A stretch of DNA of 64,000 nt from JACVRW01 sp963819115 (GTDB lineage: Bacteria; Actinomycetota; Thermoleophilia; Solirubrobacterales; Thermoleophilaceae): NCBI GenBank assembly GCA_963819115.1, contig CAWFUR010000011.1:1736001-1800000 (forward strand), in the 5' to 3' direction. The translations under genes were made by a program, and so were the position numbers. Positions 7,013 through 15,268 of this stretch are shown in pieces. The notes beneath the pieces were generated by a model. That model saw only the letters and a list, made by a program, of their open reading frames with translations, was not told where the DNA came from and did not search any database. Positions within the stretch are counted from its first letter, which is position 1. Every line of letters begins with the position of its first letter.

Positions 7013-7560
7013 GGCGCCACCTCCATCTCGTCCAGGATCAGCCTCAGGTGACGCAGGGCGTAGTAGCTGCGGCTCTTGACCGTTCCCAGCGGCAGACCGA
7101 GAGCCTCGGCGATCTCCCTCAGCGTGAGGCCCTGGAAGTGAGCGAGGCGGAGCACCTCGCGATGCTCCGCGCTGAGGCGCGCGAGCGACGCCGCCACCTG
7201 CCAGCGCAGCAGCGCGTCCTCGAGTGCGCGGTCCAGCCCCGCCGGCTCCTCCTCGCCGACGCCGGGCGCCGCCAGAGAGGGGCGAACGGCGGCCCGCCGG
7301 CGGAGGTCCACAATCCGGTTGCGAGCCAGGGCGTACAGCCACGTGCGGAAGCTCCCGCGCTCCTCGTCGTAGCGCTCGGAGTTGCGCCAGACGCTGGTGA
7401 ACGTGTCCTGCACGACCTCCTCCGCGAGCCCGCGATCATGTAATGCGTTCAGCGCGAACCCGTAGAGCTCGCCGCCATAACGGCGGTACAGGGTCCGAAG
7501 ACCGTCCCCGGTCGGATCGCCGGCGAGCCGACCGATCAGGCTGGCATCGCTCACCGCCAT
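7009..7560 (-). CDS. ECF-family RNA polymerase sigma factor
   Basis: 183 residues. Region 2 (about 20-90) contains LAEEVVQDTFTSVWRN and the RSFRTWLYALARNR-like segment RGSFRTWLYALARNRIVD; region 4 (about 125-175) contains LSAEHREVLRLAHFQGLTL and the HTH EIAEALGLPLGTVKSR. It would direct RNA polymerase to its own regulon when its neighbour, the RskA-like anti-sigma factor, is removed. The pairing resembles the SigK/RskA type. Target promoters cannot be named from this window. Confidence 0.92.
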   Translation of the reverse strand: MAVSDASLIGRLAGDPTGDGLRTLYRRYGGELYGFALNALHDRGLAEEVVQDTFTSVWRNSERYDEERGSFRTWLYALARNRIVDLRRRAAVRPSLAAPGVGEEEPAGLDRALEDALLRWQVAASLARLSAEHREVLRLAHFQGLTLREIAEALGLPLGTVKSRSYYALRHLRLILDEMEVAP

Positions 7561-7627
7561 TCAGGGTGACATACGCACGACGCGCCGATACGGTTCGGCG
7601 GAAGCCTGTTTTTCGTCCCGGACCGGT

Positions 7628-7656
7628 TTGACAGACGCCGGAAAGCCGTCTAGGAC
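7628..7656 (+). promoter_or_regulatory. Promoter of the secreted protein at 7719
   Basis: TTGACA at 7628-7633, 17-nt spacer, TAGGAC at 7651-7656. It faces the gene starting at 7719 and leaves a leader of about 55 nt. Confidence 0.45.
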
Positions 7657-7718
7657 TGGAAGGGCACCCCGCCCATCGTCCCCCCTCGGCGACCGGGTGC
7701 AGAAGGTCCGAAACCCTC

Positions 7719-8168
7719 ATGCCCACCGCAATCCGACGAGCCACGGTCGCCGCACTGACCCTTGCCCTTCTCGTGCCCGCCGGCGCGCTCGGCGAGGCCG
7801 TCTTCCGCACGGGCAAGTACAGGGGCACCGACGGTGCCCGCCTCAAGATCGCCTTCATCGCCGGGAGGTCGGATGTGCGCGAGCTCATGTTCTCGCTCAA
7901 GCGCATGTCCGACACCTGCACCACCGGCGGCACGCTCAGCGGATCGCAGGTGCCCTACGACATAGCCGACCTTCCGATCGGCAAGAAGGGCGTGTTCAAG
8001 CTGAGCGCCGAGAGCAACCCGAGGTATGTGCCCACCAAGGTGATGATCCGGGGCACGCTGAAGGGCAGTGCCGCCTCCGGAAGCTTCCGTCTCACGTACG
8101 GACCGCTGGAGGACGGCACGACGTGTGACACCGGCAAGCTGTCCTGGACGGCCAAGCGCCGTTCCTAG
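7719..8168 (+). CDS. Secreted protein of unknown function
   Basis: 149 residues. A clear signal peptide (residues 1-26, Ala/Leu-rich, cleavage after GALG-E or so) precedes a small beta-rich domain that begins FRTGKYRGTDGARLKIAF and has two cysteines (in SDTCTTGG and GTTCDTGK) able to form one disulfide. I do not recognise a named family; similar exported proteins are frequent in this bacterial class by recollection only. The stop overlaps the HIRAN gene stop by 3 nt in convergent orientation. Confidence 0.7.
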   Translation: MPTAIRRATVAALTLALLVPAGALGEAVFRTGKYRGTDGARLKIAFIAGRSDVRELMFSLKRMSDTCTTGGTLSGSQVPYDIADLPIGKKGVFKLSAESNPRYVPTKVMIRGTLKGSAASGSFRLTYGPLEDGTTCDTGKLSWTAKRRS

Positions 8169-8584
8169 GCGCCGGCCACCGAACGCGCCTCCATCTCGGC
8201 CTCGGTGGGCCAAGGCAACTGGAGGAAGACACCCAGGTTGGCCGTCTCGCTGTCCGGTCCCCGGCCTCCGATCACGGCCGCGCAGGTGAGGACCTTCCCG
8301 CTCTGACGCAGGATCTCCACCGCCGGGCGGTAGCGCACCGCGTCCTCGCGCGAGAGATACCCCACGAGGCGTCCACCGATCGTGACCTGAATGGCGTTCG
8401 GATCGTGGGGATTGTCCGGCTCGGGCACGAGCGCGGCGGTGGCCTCGTAGCGTGCCGCCTCGCCGGCGTCGGCCCCCGCGATGTCCCTGAGTGCGTCCTG
8501 GTAGTGGGACACGCCCACCGCGCGCAGGCGCGCATCGGCAAAGCCCAGCCGGACCTCGGTGGGATCGGCAGTCAAGTGGCGCAT
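8165..8584 (-). CDS. HIRAN-domain protein
   Basis: 139 residues opening MRHLTADPTEVRLGFADARL. Residues about 20-120 match a HIRAN domain: AVGVSHYQDALRDIAG, then EPDNPHDPNAIQVTIGG and RLVGYLSREDAVRYRP, the typical strand pattern that binds free DNA 3' ends in Rad5/HLTF. Here the domain stands alone, as in many bacteria, where it is thought to act in DNA repair or phage-related processes. The ATG at 8584 was chosen over longer frames because the family starts close to this point. Confidence 0.75.
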   Translation of the reverse strand: MRHLTADPTEVRLGFADARLRAVGVSHYQDALRDIAGADAGEAARYEATAALVPEPDNPHDPNAIQVTIGGRLVGYLSREDAVRYRPAVEILRQSGKVLTCAAVIGGRGPDSETANLGVFLQLPWPTEAEMEARSVAGA

Positions 8585-8831
8585 ATTGACGCTCTCGCGG
8601 CCTCCAGTCACCTTGGACGATTGACGTAGATCGTTTGGTCTGCCCCGAAAAAGCCCGCAATTTGCGAGCTTCCGGGCGCCCTGATGGCGCATTTTGCGGC
8701 GAAGGCACGGTAAGAACCACGGGCCGAGCCGGCCGCCCGCCGCGCCCGACTCGGCTCTCCCGCCTGCCGGAGCCAAGGACGGCCCGGCACCCGGCAGGAG
8801 CGTCCCTTCGCCCCGACCCACCACGCCGCCC

Positions 8832-9830
8832 ATGCGCAAACTCGTCGTCTGCCTCGTGCTGCTCCTGGCCGCGCTGGCCGTCACCTCGTGCCGGCCCTAC
8901 TCCGGGGCGAGCCCGTTCAACCGCCCCGTGCCCGCGAACCCAAAGCTTGTGCCGAACTCCCAGGGAATCGTGGACCGGCTCGATGGGTGGGGACCCGTTC
9001 AGCAGCTGCTCGCCGGACAGGCCGACACCCCGGAGGACTACTTCCATCCCGTTTACGCGGCGCGGCTGCGGGACCCTGTGTACACCGTGCACTGCACGCG
9101 GTGGACAAGCTCGTGCGAGGTCGAGGGCCTTCGCCTGCACATCCCGTCCGCGGCCCGTGCCGCCGGCGGCGCCGACGGGCACATGGCCGTGCTCCAGCCC
9201 GACGGCTGGGAGTACGACTTCTGGCAGGTGCAGAGCAAGCCCGCGGCCGGCGGCACCCTCGTGGTGAGCCACGGCGGCCGCACGCGCACGAACGGCGACG
9301 GGCTCGGCTCGGACGCCACCGCGGCCGAGTTCGGGCTCGCGGCAGGCATCGTCGGGGGCGACGAGATGACCGCCGGGCACATCGACCACGCGCTGTTCGT
9401 GAACGCCCGTTGCACGTCGGGACACTCGGTGTACCCGGCCGCCCCGGGGACCACGGGCAGCGTGTGCTCCGACGCCGGTCAGTCCGACACGAACGCACCG
9501 CCGCTCGGCGCGCGGCTGTGGCTCAGCCTGAGCGACGGCCAGATCGACGCCCTGCCGGTGCCGCCCTGGAAGAAGACCATCCTCCACGCGCTCCACCACT
9601 ACGGCGGGTACATCGGCGACACCACCGGGGGACGGGTGTCCTGGGGAATCCAGGGGGAGTCGGGATCGGCCTTCACGAGCTTCGGCAGGGCCGATCCGTG
9701 GGTTACCGTGGCCAAGCGCGCCGGAGTCCAGCCCTGGGACGGCCTCTACTACTTCGACATGGATTCAGGCGTGGACTGGGCGCGCTACCTCGAGGTGCTG
9801 GACCCGTGCGTGGCCCGGGGAACCTGCTGA
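8832..9830 (+). CDS. Secreted lipoprotein-like protein of unknown function
   Basis: 332 residues. The N-terminus is an export signal ending AVTSCRPYSG, where the Cys could be lipidated. The mature part opens SPFNRPVPANPKLVPNSQ and later shows EYDFWQVQSK, GHIDHALFVN and a closing PWDGLYYFDMDSGVDW. The arrangement recalls a widespread but unnamed family of exported actinobacterial proteins with an invariant 'YDFWQ' and 'INHAL' pattern; its activity is unknown. Six cysteines are consistent with an extracellular location. The 247 bases before the start hold no other gene I can support. Confidence 0.7.
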   Translation: MRKLVVCLVLLLAALAVTSCRPYSGASPFNRPVPANPKLVPNSQGIVDRLDGWGPVQQLLAGQADTPEDYFHPVYAARLRDPVYTVHCTRWTSSCEVEGLRLHIPSAARAAGGADGHMAVLQPDGWEYDFWQVQSKPAAGGTLVVSHGGRTRTNGDGLGSDATAAEFGLAAGIVGGDEMTAGHIDHALFVNARCTSGHSVYPAAPGTTGSVCSDAGQSDTNAPPLGARLWLSLSDGQIDALPVPPWKKTILHALHHYGGYIGDTTGGRVSWGIQGESGSAFTSFGRADPWVTVAKRAGVQPWDGLYYFDMDSGVDWARYLEVLDPCVARGTC

Positions 9831-9920
9831 GGCTCACACCCGCGGTCGGATAACGGCCCGTTCACCGCGGTTTCACCGCGCGATCACATCCATGGGCGGT
9901 GTCGTGCCGACACTGGATAC

Positions 9921-10103
9921 ATGGACGATCGAGGCAGGATGCTGTTCATCGGGCTGGTCACGATTTACCTGCTCATGCGGATCTTCGATGCCGGCGCCAG
10001 CGCCTCTGAGATGGTGGTCTACGGGTTGGCCGCCGGGTTCGGGCTGGAGTTCGTGATCGCGTCGTGGCCCGGTTTGTGGGTGCGGCCCGAGCGCCGCTAT
10101 TAG
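9921..10103 (+). CDS. Small membrane protein
   Basis: 60 residues with two hydrophobic segments (about 7-24 and 31-48) and charged ends. No family is recognised. It stands alone between the secreted protein and the hydroxylase gene, and is supported only by its coding-like composition and membrane pattern. Confidence 0.45.
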   Translation: MDDRGRMLFIGLVTIYLLMRIFDAGASASEMVVYGLAAGFGLEFVIASWPGLWVRPERRY

Positions 10104-10146
10104 GGAGCCCTTAAGGTCATCCCCCGGTTGCGCTAGATTCGGGCAT

Positions 10147-10773
10147 GTGGAAGCCCGTCGGTCAGAGCTCCTCAAAGCCTCGCCCCGGATGTTCGACTCG
10201 GCGCTGCTCGACCGGTTGTCACGGGTCCACCCGACCGTTCCGCTGTACATCTTCGTGCCGGCGATCGTCGTCCTCTTCACGATCGGCGCGCGCGAGCTCA
10301 CCACCGCCGGTTCGCTCGGGCTGGTGCTCGGCGGCTACCTCTTCTGGACGCTCACCGAATATTGGATGCACCGCATCGTCTTCCATTTCGAGCCCGAGGA
10401 CGGGCTCGGCGCGCGGCTCCACTGGATCATCCACGGCGTCCACCACGACCACCCGAACGATCCGCTCCGCCTCGTCATGCCGCCGTCGGTGAGCGTGCCC
10501 CTGGCCCTCATATTCTTCGGCCTGTTCCACGCGGTGCTTCCGGCCCCCTCGGCGAACGTGTTCGCCGCCGGTTTCCTGGCCGGATACCTGGCGTACGACA
10601 TGCTCCACTACCACGTGCACCATCACCGCCCGCGCACCCGGCTGGGCAAGCTGATGCGCGAGCTGCACATGCGCCACCACTTCCAGGACGACACGCGCGG
10701 CTTCGGCGTCAGCGCACCCTTCTGGGACCGCGCATTCGGAACCTCGCAGCGCCGCCCCGCCCCACGCCGGTAG
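10147..10773 (+). CDS. Fatty acid hydroxylase / sterol desaturase family membrane enzyme
   Basis: 208 residues, four membrane segments, and the eight-histidine pattern of the family: HRIVFH, HGVHHDHP, HYHVHHH and HMRHHF. These bind a di-iron centre facing the cytoplasm. The closest known type is the fatty acid 2-hydroxylase/Scs7-like branch, which adds a hydroxyl at the alpha carbon of acyl chains of lipids. The GTG at 10147 is used; a later ATG at 10189 is possible and would remove 14 polar residues. No linked lipid genes are seen. Confidence 0.85.
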   Translation: MEARRSELLKASPRMFDSALLDRLSRVHPTVPLYIFVPAIVVLFTIGARELTTAGSLGLVLGGYLFWTLTEYWMHRIVFHFEPEDGLGARLHWIIHGVHHDHPNDPLRLVMPPSVSVPLALIFFGLFHAVLPAPSANVFAAGFLAGYLAYDMLHYHVHHHRPRTRLGKLMRELHMRHHFQDDTRGFGVSAPFWDRAFGTSQRRPAPRR

Positions 10774-10789
10774 CTCAGCACCGTCAGCG

Positions 10790-10973
10790 CGGAGTGGAGA
10801 CCGATCGGTGATCGGCCGCAGCCCCCGGTCGAGGAGCGCAGCCCGATCGGTGGTCGGGCGAGCACCGCAGCCCCCGGTCGAGGAGCGCAGCCCGATCGGT
10901 GGTCGGGCGAGCACCGCAGCCCCCGGTCGAGGAGCGCAGCCCGATCGGTGGTCGGGCGAGCACCGCAGCCCCC
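10790..10973 (+). repeat. Tandem array of the hairpin repeat (49-bp period), locus B
   Basis: Three identical 49-bp units at 10827-10875, 10876-10924 and 10925-10973, preceded by a shortened divergent unit from about 10790. Each unit contains GAGGAGCGCAG, the stem GCCCGATC/GGTCGGGC and CGAGCACCGCAGCC, so it is the dispersed repeat plus a 6-bp linker. It sits between the hydroxylase gene and the 3' end of tRNA-Leu. Confidence 0.92.
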
Positions 10974-10980
10974 GTTCTCA

Positions 10981-11064
10981 TGCGGCTGAGAGGATTCGAA
11001 CCTCCACATCCCTAAGGACACAGGCACCTGAAGCCTGCGCGTCTGCCAGTTCCGCCACAGCCGC
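10981..11064 (-). tRNA. tRNA-Leu (anticodon CAG)
   Basis: 84 nt with long variable arm. Acceptor GCGGCTG pairs with CAGCCGC, anticodon loop TTCAGGT gives CAG, T-loop is GGTTCGAATCC, discriminator A. CCA is not encoded. The hairpin repeat array ends 7 nt from its 3' end. Confidence 0.96.
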
Positions 11065-11119
11065 GGGCGACCCGGAACCTTAGCCGCACCGGGCGGCCTT
11101 GGTGGGATAGCTTCGGGGC

Positions 11120-12292
11120 GTGAGCGACCCCGTGCCCTTCCGCGCCTACCAGGCGGAGATCTACCTGGGCGGCATGACCGGACAGCGGCCGGAGCTGCCG
11201 TTCTCCCCCGACGAGTGGCAGCGCCGGGCGCGCGACCTGCTCGAGCCCGAGCCCTACGCCTACGTGGTGGGCGGCGCAGGGAGCGGACAGACGATGGATG
11301 CGAATCGCGCGGCGTTCGACCGCCGGCGCATCGTGCCCCGCATGCTCCGCGACGTGGAGCGGCTCGACCTCTCCACCACCCTCCTCGGCACCGAGCTTCC
11401 CGCCCCGCTGCTGCTGGCGCCGGTGGGGATCCAGCGCATCCTCCACGAGCAGGCCGAGCTGGCGAGCGCCCGCGCGGCGGCATCGCTCGGAGTGCCGTTC
11501 ACCCTGAGCACGGTCTCCTCCGTCCCGCTCGAGGAGGTGGCCGCCGTAATGGGCGACTCGCCGCGCTGGTTCCAGCTCTACTGGCCGCGCGACCCGGAGC
11601 TCGCGGCCAGCCTCGTGAGCCGGGCCGAAAGTGCGGGCTACGGGGCCGTGGTGGTCACGCTCGACACCTCGATGAAGGCGTGGGCGCCGCTGGACCTCGC
11701 GGGCGCATACCTCCCACAGCTCCAGGGTCTCGGGATCGCCAACTACGTATCGGATCCCGTGTTCCGGGCGGCGCTGGCCCACCCGCCGGAGGACGACATG
11801 CAGGCGGCCATCGGCCACTTCGCCGTCAACTTCGTGAACCCCACCCTCACCTGGGGCGATCTCGCCTTCCTGCGCGAGCACACGTCGTTGCCGATCGTGC
11901 TCAAGGGCATCCTCCATCCCGACGACGCGCACCGGGCGCTGGACGCGGGCGCGGACGGGATCGTGGTGTCGAACCACGGAGGCCGGCAGGTGGACGGCGC
12001 GGTCGCTTCGCTCGACGCCCTCCCCGGCGTGGTGGCCGCGCTGCCCGAGGACTTCCCGGTGCTGCTCGACAGCGGCGTTCGCGGTGGCGCCGACGCCATC
12101 AAGGCGCTGGCCCTGGGCGCACGGGCGGTGATGCTCGGGCGGCCCTATCCCTGGGCGCTTGCCGTGGCGGGCGAGGAGGGGGTGCGCCACCTGCTCCGCT
12201 GCGTCCTGGCCGAGCTCGACCTGACCCTCGGGCTGAGCGGCCACCGGTCCCCGGCGGAGCTCGATCCGTCCGCGCTCCGCGACGCCGGCTGA
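11120..12292 (+). CDS. FMN-dependent alpha-hydroxy acid oxidase, lactate 2-monooxygenase-like
   Basis: 390 residues forming the FMN-binding TIM barrel of the lactate oxidase/monooxygenase family. Visible motifs are LAPVGIQ, the flavin-contact TLSTVSS, FQLYWPRD, LPIVLKGIL (Lys contacting N1 of FMN), the active-site VVSNHGGRQVDGA (His and Arg) and the phosphate-binding LDSGVRGGADAIKALALGA. The N-terminal extension (YLGGMTGQRPELPF) and the long loop near residues 195-245 match lactate 2-monooxygenase, which makes acetate, CO2 and water from lactate. GTG start; TAGCTT lies 6 nt before it, suggesting a leaderless mRNA. Confidence 0.88.
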   Translation: MSDPVPFRAYQAEIYLGGMTGQRPELPFSPDEWQRRARDLLEPEPYAYVVGGAGSGQTMDANRAAFDRRRIVPRMLRDVERLDLSTTLLGTELPAPLLLAPVGIQRILHEQAELASARAAASLGVPFTLSTVSSVPLEEVAAVMGDSPRWFQLYWPRDPELAASLVSRAESAGYGAVVVTLDTSMKAWAPLDLAGAYLPQLQGLGIANYVSDPVFRAALAHPPEDDMQAAIGHFAVNFVNPTLTWGDLAFLREHTSLPIVLKGILHPDDAHRALDAGADGIVVSNHGGRQVDGAVASLDALPGVVAALPEDFPVLLDSGVRGGADAIKALALGARAVMLGRPYPWALAVAGEEGVRHLLRCVLAELDLTLGLSGHRSPAELDPSALRDAG

Positions 12293-12365
12293 GCGGCGGC
12301 CAAGGACGGCTGCTCCGCCTGAATAGAGTGGAAGCCTGCCCTTCCAACACGGCGAAAGGATCGAA

Positions 12366-12971
<606 letters not shown>

Positions 12972-12983
12972 GCTCCGGCGTAC

Positions 12984-13007
12984 GGGCGGGCGCCACGGCG
13001 CCCGCCC
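12984..13007 (+). terminator. Terminator after sodA
   Basis: GGGCGGGCGC pairs perfectly with GCGCCCGCCC around a CACG loop, starting 13 nt after the sodA stop. No T-run follows. Confidence 0.7.
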
Positions 13008-13029
13008 GGGCCATGCCATCCTTGACTGC

Positions 13030-13479
13030 GTGAGCGCGACGTCCGCAGACTGGGTCGAGCACGCCCACCAGAGGCTCGGGCGTGACGGCTATCGCTCCAG
13101 TGCCGCGCGCGCCGCCGTGGTGGGCGCGCTGGCCGATCTCGGCTGCAGTGTCACCGCCAAGGAGATAGCCGACCACCTCTCGGCCCGCGGACAGGACGTG
13201 GGCCAGGCGAGCATCTACCGCGCCCTCGAATTGCTCGAGCGCCTCGGGCTCGCGCGCCGCGTGGACGCCGGCGAGGGCGTGGCCCGGTACGAGCCTGTGG
13301 ATCCGCACGGCGACCACCATCACCACCTGGTCTGCGACCGCTGCGGCGAGGTGGCCGCGTTCGAGGACCGCGATCTGGAACGCGCGATCGCCCGGCTGGC
13401 GGACAGGGTCGACTTCTCCGTGGACGCTCACGACGTGACGCTGCGCGGCGCGTGCCCAGCCTGCCGGGCTCCCCACTAG
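13030..13479 (+). CDS. Fur-family metal- or peroxide-responsive regulator
   Basis: 149 residues. An N-terminal winged helix (about 10-85; recognition helix near DVGQASIYRALELLERLG) is followed by the Fur dimerisation domain with the metal site HGDHHHHLVCDRCGEV and a second cysteine pair CPACR near the end that would hold structural zinc. Fur, Zur, PerR and Nur share these features; position next to superoxide dismutase slightly favours an iron, peroxide or nickel sensor. Start is GTG at 13030. Confidence 0.88.
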   Translation: MSATSADWVEHAHQRLGRDGYRSSAARAAVVGALADLGCSVTAKEIADHLSARGQDVGQASIYRALELLERLGLARRVDAGEGVARYEPVDPHGDHHHHLVCDRCGEVAAFEDRDLERAIARLADRVDFSVDAHDVTLRGACPACRAPH

Positions 13480-13497
13480 CCCGGGCCGCACGCGACC

Positions 13498-14223
13498 GTG
13501 GACCGCTTCTTCGACGACATCGGGCGTGCGTACGACCGCGGCATCCAGGCGCCGGGCAAGGAGCTCCACTTCCTCGTGCTCGTCTCCTTCGCGCTCTCGT
13601 TCGGCTTCATCCGCACGAGCGCGCACATGATCAAGGCGCAGGTGAGCTGGTGGCCCGGCAACGTGGAGACCAAGAGCGGCACCCACATCCACCACCTGGT
13701 GTGGGGGATCCTGCTCTTGCTCTCGATGGGCTACCTCGGCATCACGGTGGACGCCGGGAGCCCATGGATCGAGTTCATCGCAATCGCCTTCGGGATCGGG
13801 ATGGGCCTGACGCTCGACGAGTTCGCCCTCTGGCTGAATCTCGAGGACGTGTATTGGACGGAGAAGGGCCGACAGTCGATAGACGCCGTGATCGTCACTT
13901 CCTGCCTACTGGCCATCGGGCTGCTCGGGCTTCAGTTCTGGATCGACGTGTACGAGGCGTTCCTGGTTCTGCTCGGCGTGGGCGGACCGACGCTCGAGGC
14001 CGGCGAGACCGAGCTGGTGCTGATACCGCTCCAGGCCGCCGGGGTCGCGCTGGCCGTGGTGTGCTTCCTGAAGGGCAAGCGCTTCGCCGGCCTCATCGCC
14101 CTGTTCGTGCCGCTCGTGGGCCTGGTGGGCGCGCTGCGCCTGGGCCGCCCGGACTCCCCCTGGGGGCGCCGTTACGAGGCGGCCAAGCGCGAGCGAGCGG
14201 TCAGCCGCTTCGCCGGCGCTTAG
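13498..14223 (+). CDS. Integral membrane protein of unknown function
   Basis: 241 residues with about six membrane segments. The conserved-looking parts are a soluble start RFFDDIGRAYDRGIQAPGKE, the HIHHLVWG segment at the beginning of the second helix pair, and FGIGMGLTLDEFALWLNLEDVYW. The His-His and Asp-Glu groups in membrane segments could bind metal, but no function is known to me. It starts with GTG 18 nt after the Fur-type gene and is probably co-transcribed with it. Its stop overlaps the histidine phosphatase stop by 4 nt. Confidence 0.75.
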   Translation: MDRFFDDIGRAYDRGIQAPGKELHFLVLVSFALSFGFIRTSAHMIKAQVSWWPGNVETKSGTHIHHLVWGILLLLSMGYLGITVDAGSPWIEFIAIAFGIGMGLTLDEFALWLNLEDVYWTEKGRQSIDAVIVTSCLLAIGLLGLQFWIDVYEAFLVLLGVGGPTLEAGETELVLIPLQAAGVALAVVCFLKGKRFAGLIALFVPLVGLVGALRLGRPDSPWGRRYEAAKRERAVSRFAGA

Positions 14224-14819
14224 GCGAGGGGCCCGCCGGGGGGCATGTTCCAGCGCCGGACCACCTCCACGTCGCGTTCCCAGCCCAGCACCGAGACCGT
14301 GGCGGTGGCCAGGGCAAGGCGTCCGCCGCCGGACGTCTCCAGGCCTATCCACTGGGCGGCCAGCACCCGCAGCACGTGGCCGTGTGCGAACAGCGCCACC
14401 TTGCCACGGGTCGCACGCAGGTCCGCCAGGAGGGCGTCCGCGCGCCGGCCGACGTCGTCCGGCCCCTCTCCCCCCGGGCAACCGTCGCGCCACAGGTACC
14501 AGGCGGGTCGCCGCTCCCGGATCTGCGGCGTGGTCAGGCCCTCGTACTCGCCGTAGTCCCACTCGAGCAGCTCGTCCCGCGACTCCGCGCGATCCCCGAA
14601 GCCCGCGAGGCGGCAGGTGTCCACCGCCCGGCTCAACGGGCTCGTGAGCACGCGCGTGAACTCCATCCCCTCCAGCGAGCGGGCCAGGAGCCTCGCCTGA
14701 CGCCGGCCCTCGTCGGTGAGCGGCACATCCGTGCGGCCCGTGTGGAGGCCGTCACGGCTCCACTCGGTCTCGCCGTGGCGCGCGAGCACGAGCTCGAGGG
14801 GTGGTCCGGTGGCGCTCAA
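14220..14819 (-). CDS. Histidine phosphatase family protein (phosphoglycerate mutase-like)
   Basis: About 199 residues. The catalytic phosphohistidine lies in LVLARHGETEW, the second catalytic His in VALFAHGHVLRVLA, and the family loop LTDEGRRQARLLA and LTSPLSRAVDTC are present. The likely start is a TTG at 14819 that overlaps the stop of the upstream membrane gene as TTGA; a longer frame begins at 14858 but would lie inside that gene. It could be a broad phosphatase, an alpha-ribazole phosphatase or a phosphoglycerate mutase-like enzyme. Confidence 0.85.
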   Translation of the reverse strand: MSATGPPLELVLARHGETEWSRDGLHTGRTDVPLTDEGRRQARLLARSLEGMEFTRVLTSPLSRAVDTCRLAGFGDRAESRDELLEWDYGEYEGLTTPQIRERRPAWYLWRDGCPGGEGPDDVGRRADALLADLRATRGKVALFAHGHVLRVLAAQWIGLETSGGGRLALATATVSVLGWERDVEVVRRWNMPPGGPLA

Positions 14820-15235
14820 CCGGCGCCGATGGAGGAGCCCGAGAAGAAGAAGAACCACGCCTCGAAGACGGCGAAGGCGAGAAGCACGCCGCCCACCATG
14901 ATGCGCTCGGCGGGAGGCAGCTCACGCCGCATCCCGTCGTACTCGGGGCGCTCCCCGCGCATGCTCCGCAGCCAGGGGGCGTGGTCGCGCACCGTCGGCT
15001 CGGTGCCCGTGAGCTCGTTGTACCTGCGGTTGGTGACCTGGAGCGCCTGATAGAGCCCGAAGCAGATCACGCCCAGCGCCAGCAGCACCACGGCCACGGC
15101 CCCCATGGAGGGCGGCCCCGTGCCCTGCACGCGGGATCCGAGCCAGAGCGCGAGCAGCGGACCGCCGGTCCAGATGTTGAGCAGCAGAACGGCCATCAAC
15201 CCAGCGATCAGGAAACGCTTGAGCCGGTCGGGCAC
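14816..15235 (-). CDS. Membrane protein of unknown function
   Basis: 139 residues with three membrane helices at about 8-32, 43-65 and 112-132 and a polar loop (NRRYNELTGTEPTVRDHAPW) between the second and third. Not a recognised family. It is the first gene of a coupled pair with the histidine phosphatase, which overlaps its stop by 4 nt. Confidence 0.7.
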   Translation of the reverse strand: MPDRLKRFLIAGLMAVLLLNIWTGGPLLALWLGSRVQGTGPPSMGAVAVVLLALGVICFGLYQALQVTNRRYNELTGTEPTVRDHAPWLRSMRGERPEYDGMRRELPPAERIMVGGVLLAFAVFEAWFFFFSGSSIGAG

Positions 15236-15268
15236 GGCTGCATTCTCTCTCAGGCGCCTGCGCGGTGG

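Noticed and set aside
8585..8831. Long leader before the secreted protein at 8832, tested for riboswitch motifs
   Set aside because: Several GC-rich hairpins can be drawn, but none matches c-di-AMP, cobalamin, SAM or TPP core motifs, and no clear pairing plan emerged.
10827..10973. Tandem repeats that could suggest a CRISPR array
   Set aside because: Units are directly adjacent and identical over the full 49-bp period; there are no unique spacers and no cas genes. It is the hairpin repeat family.
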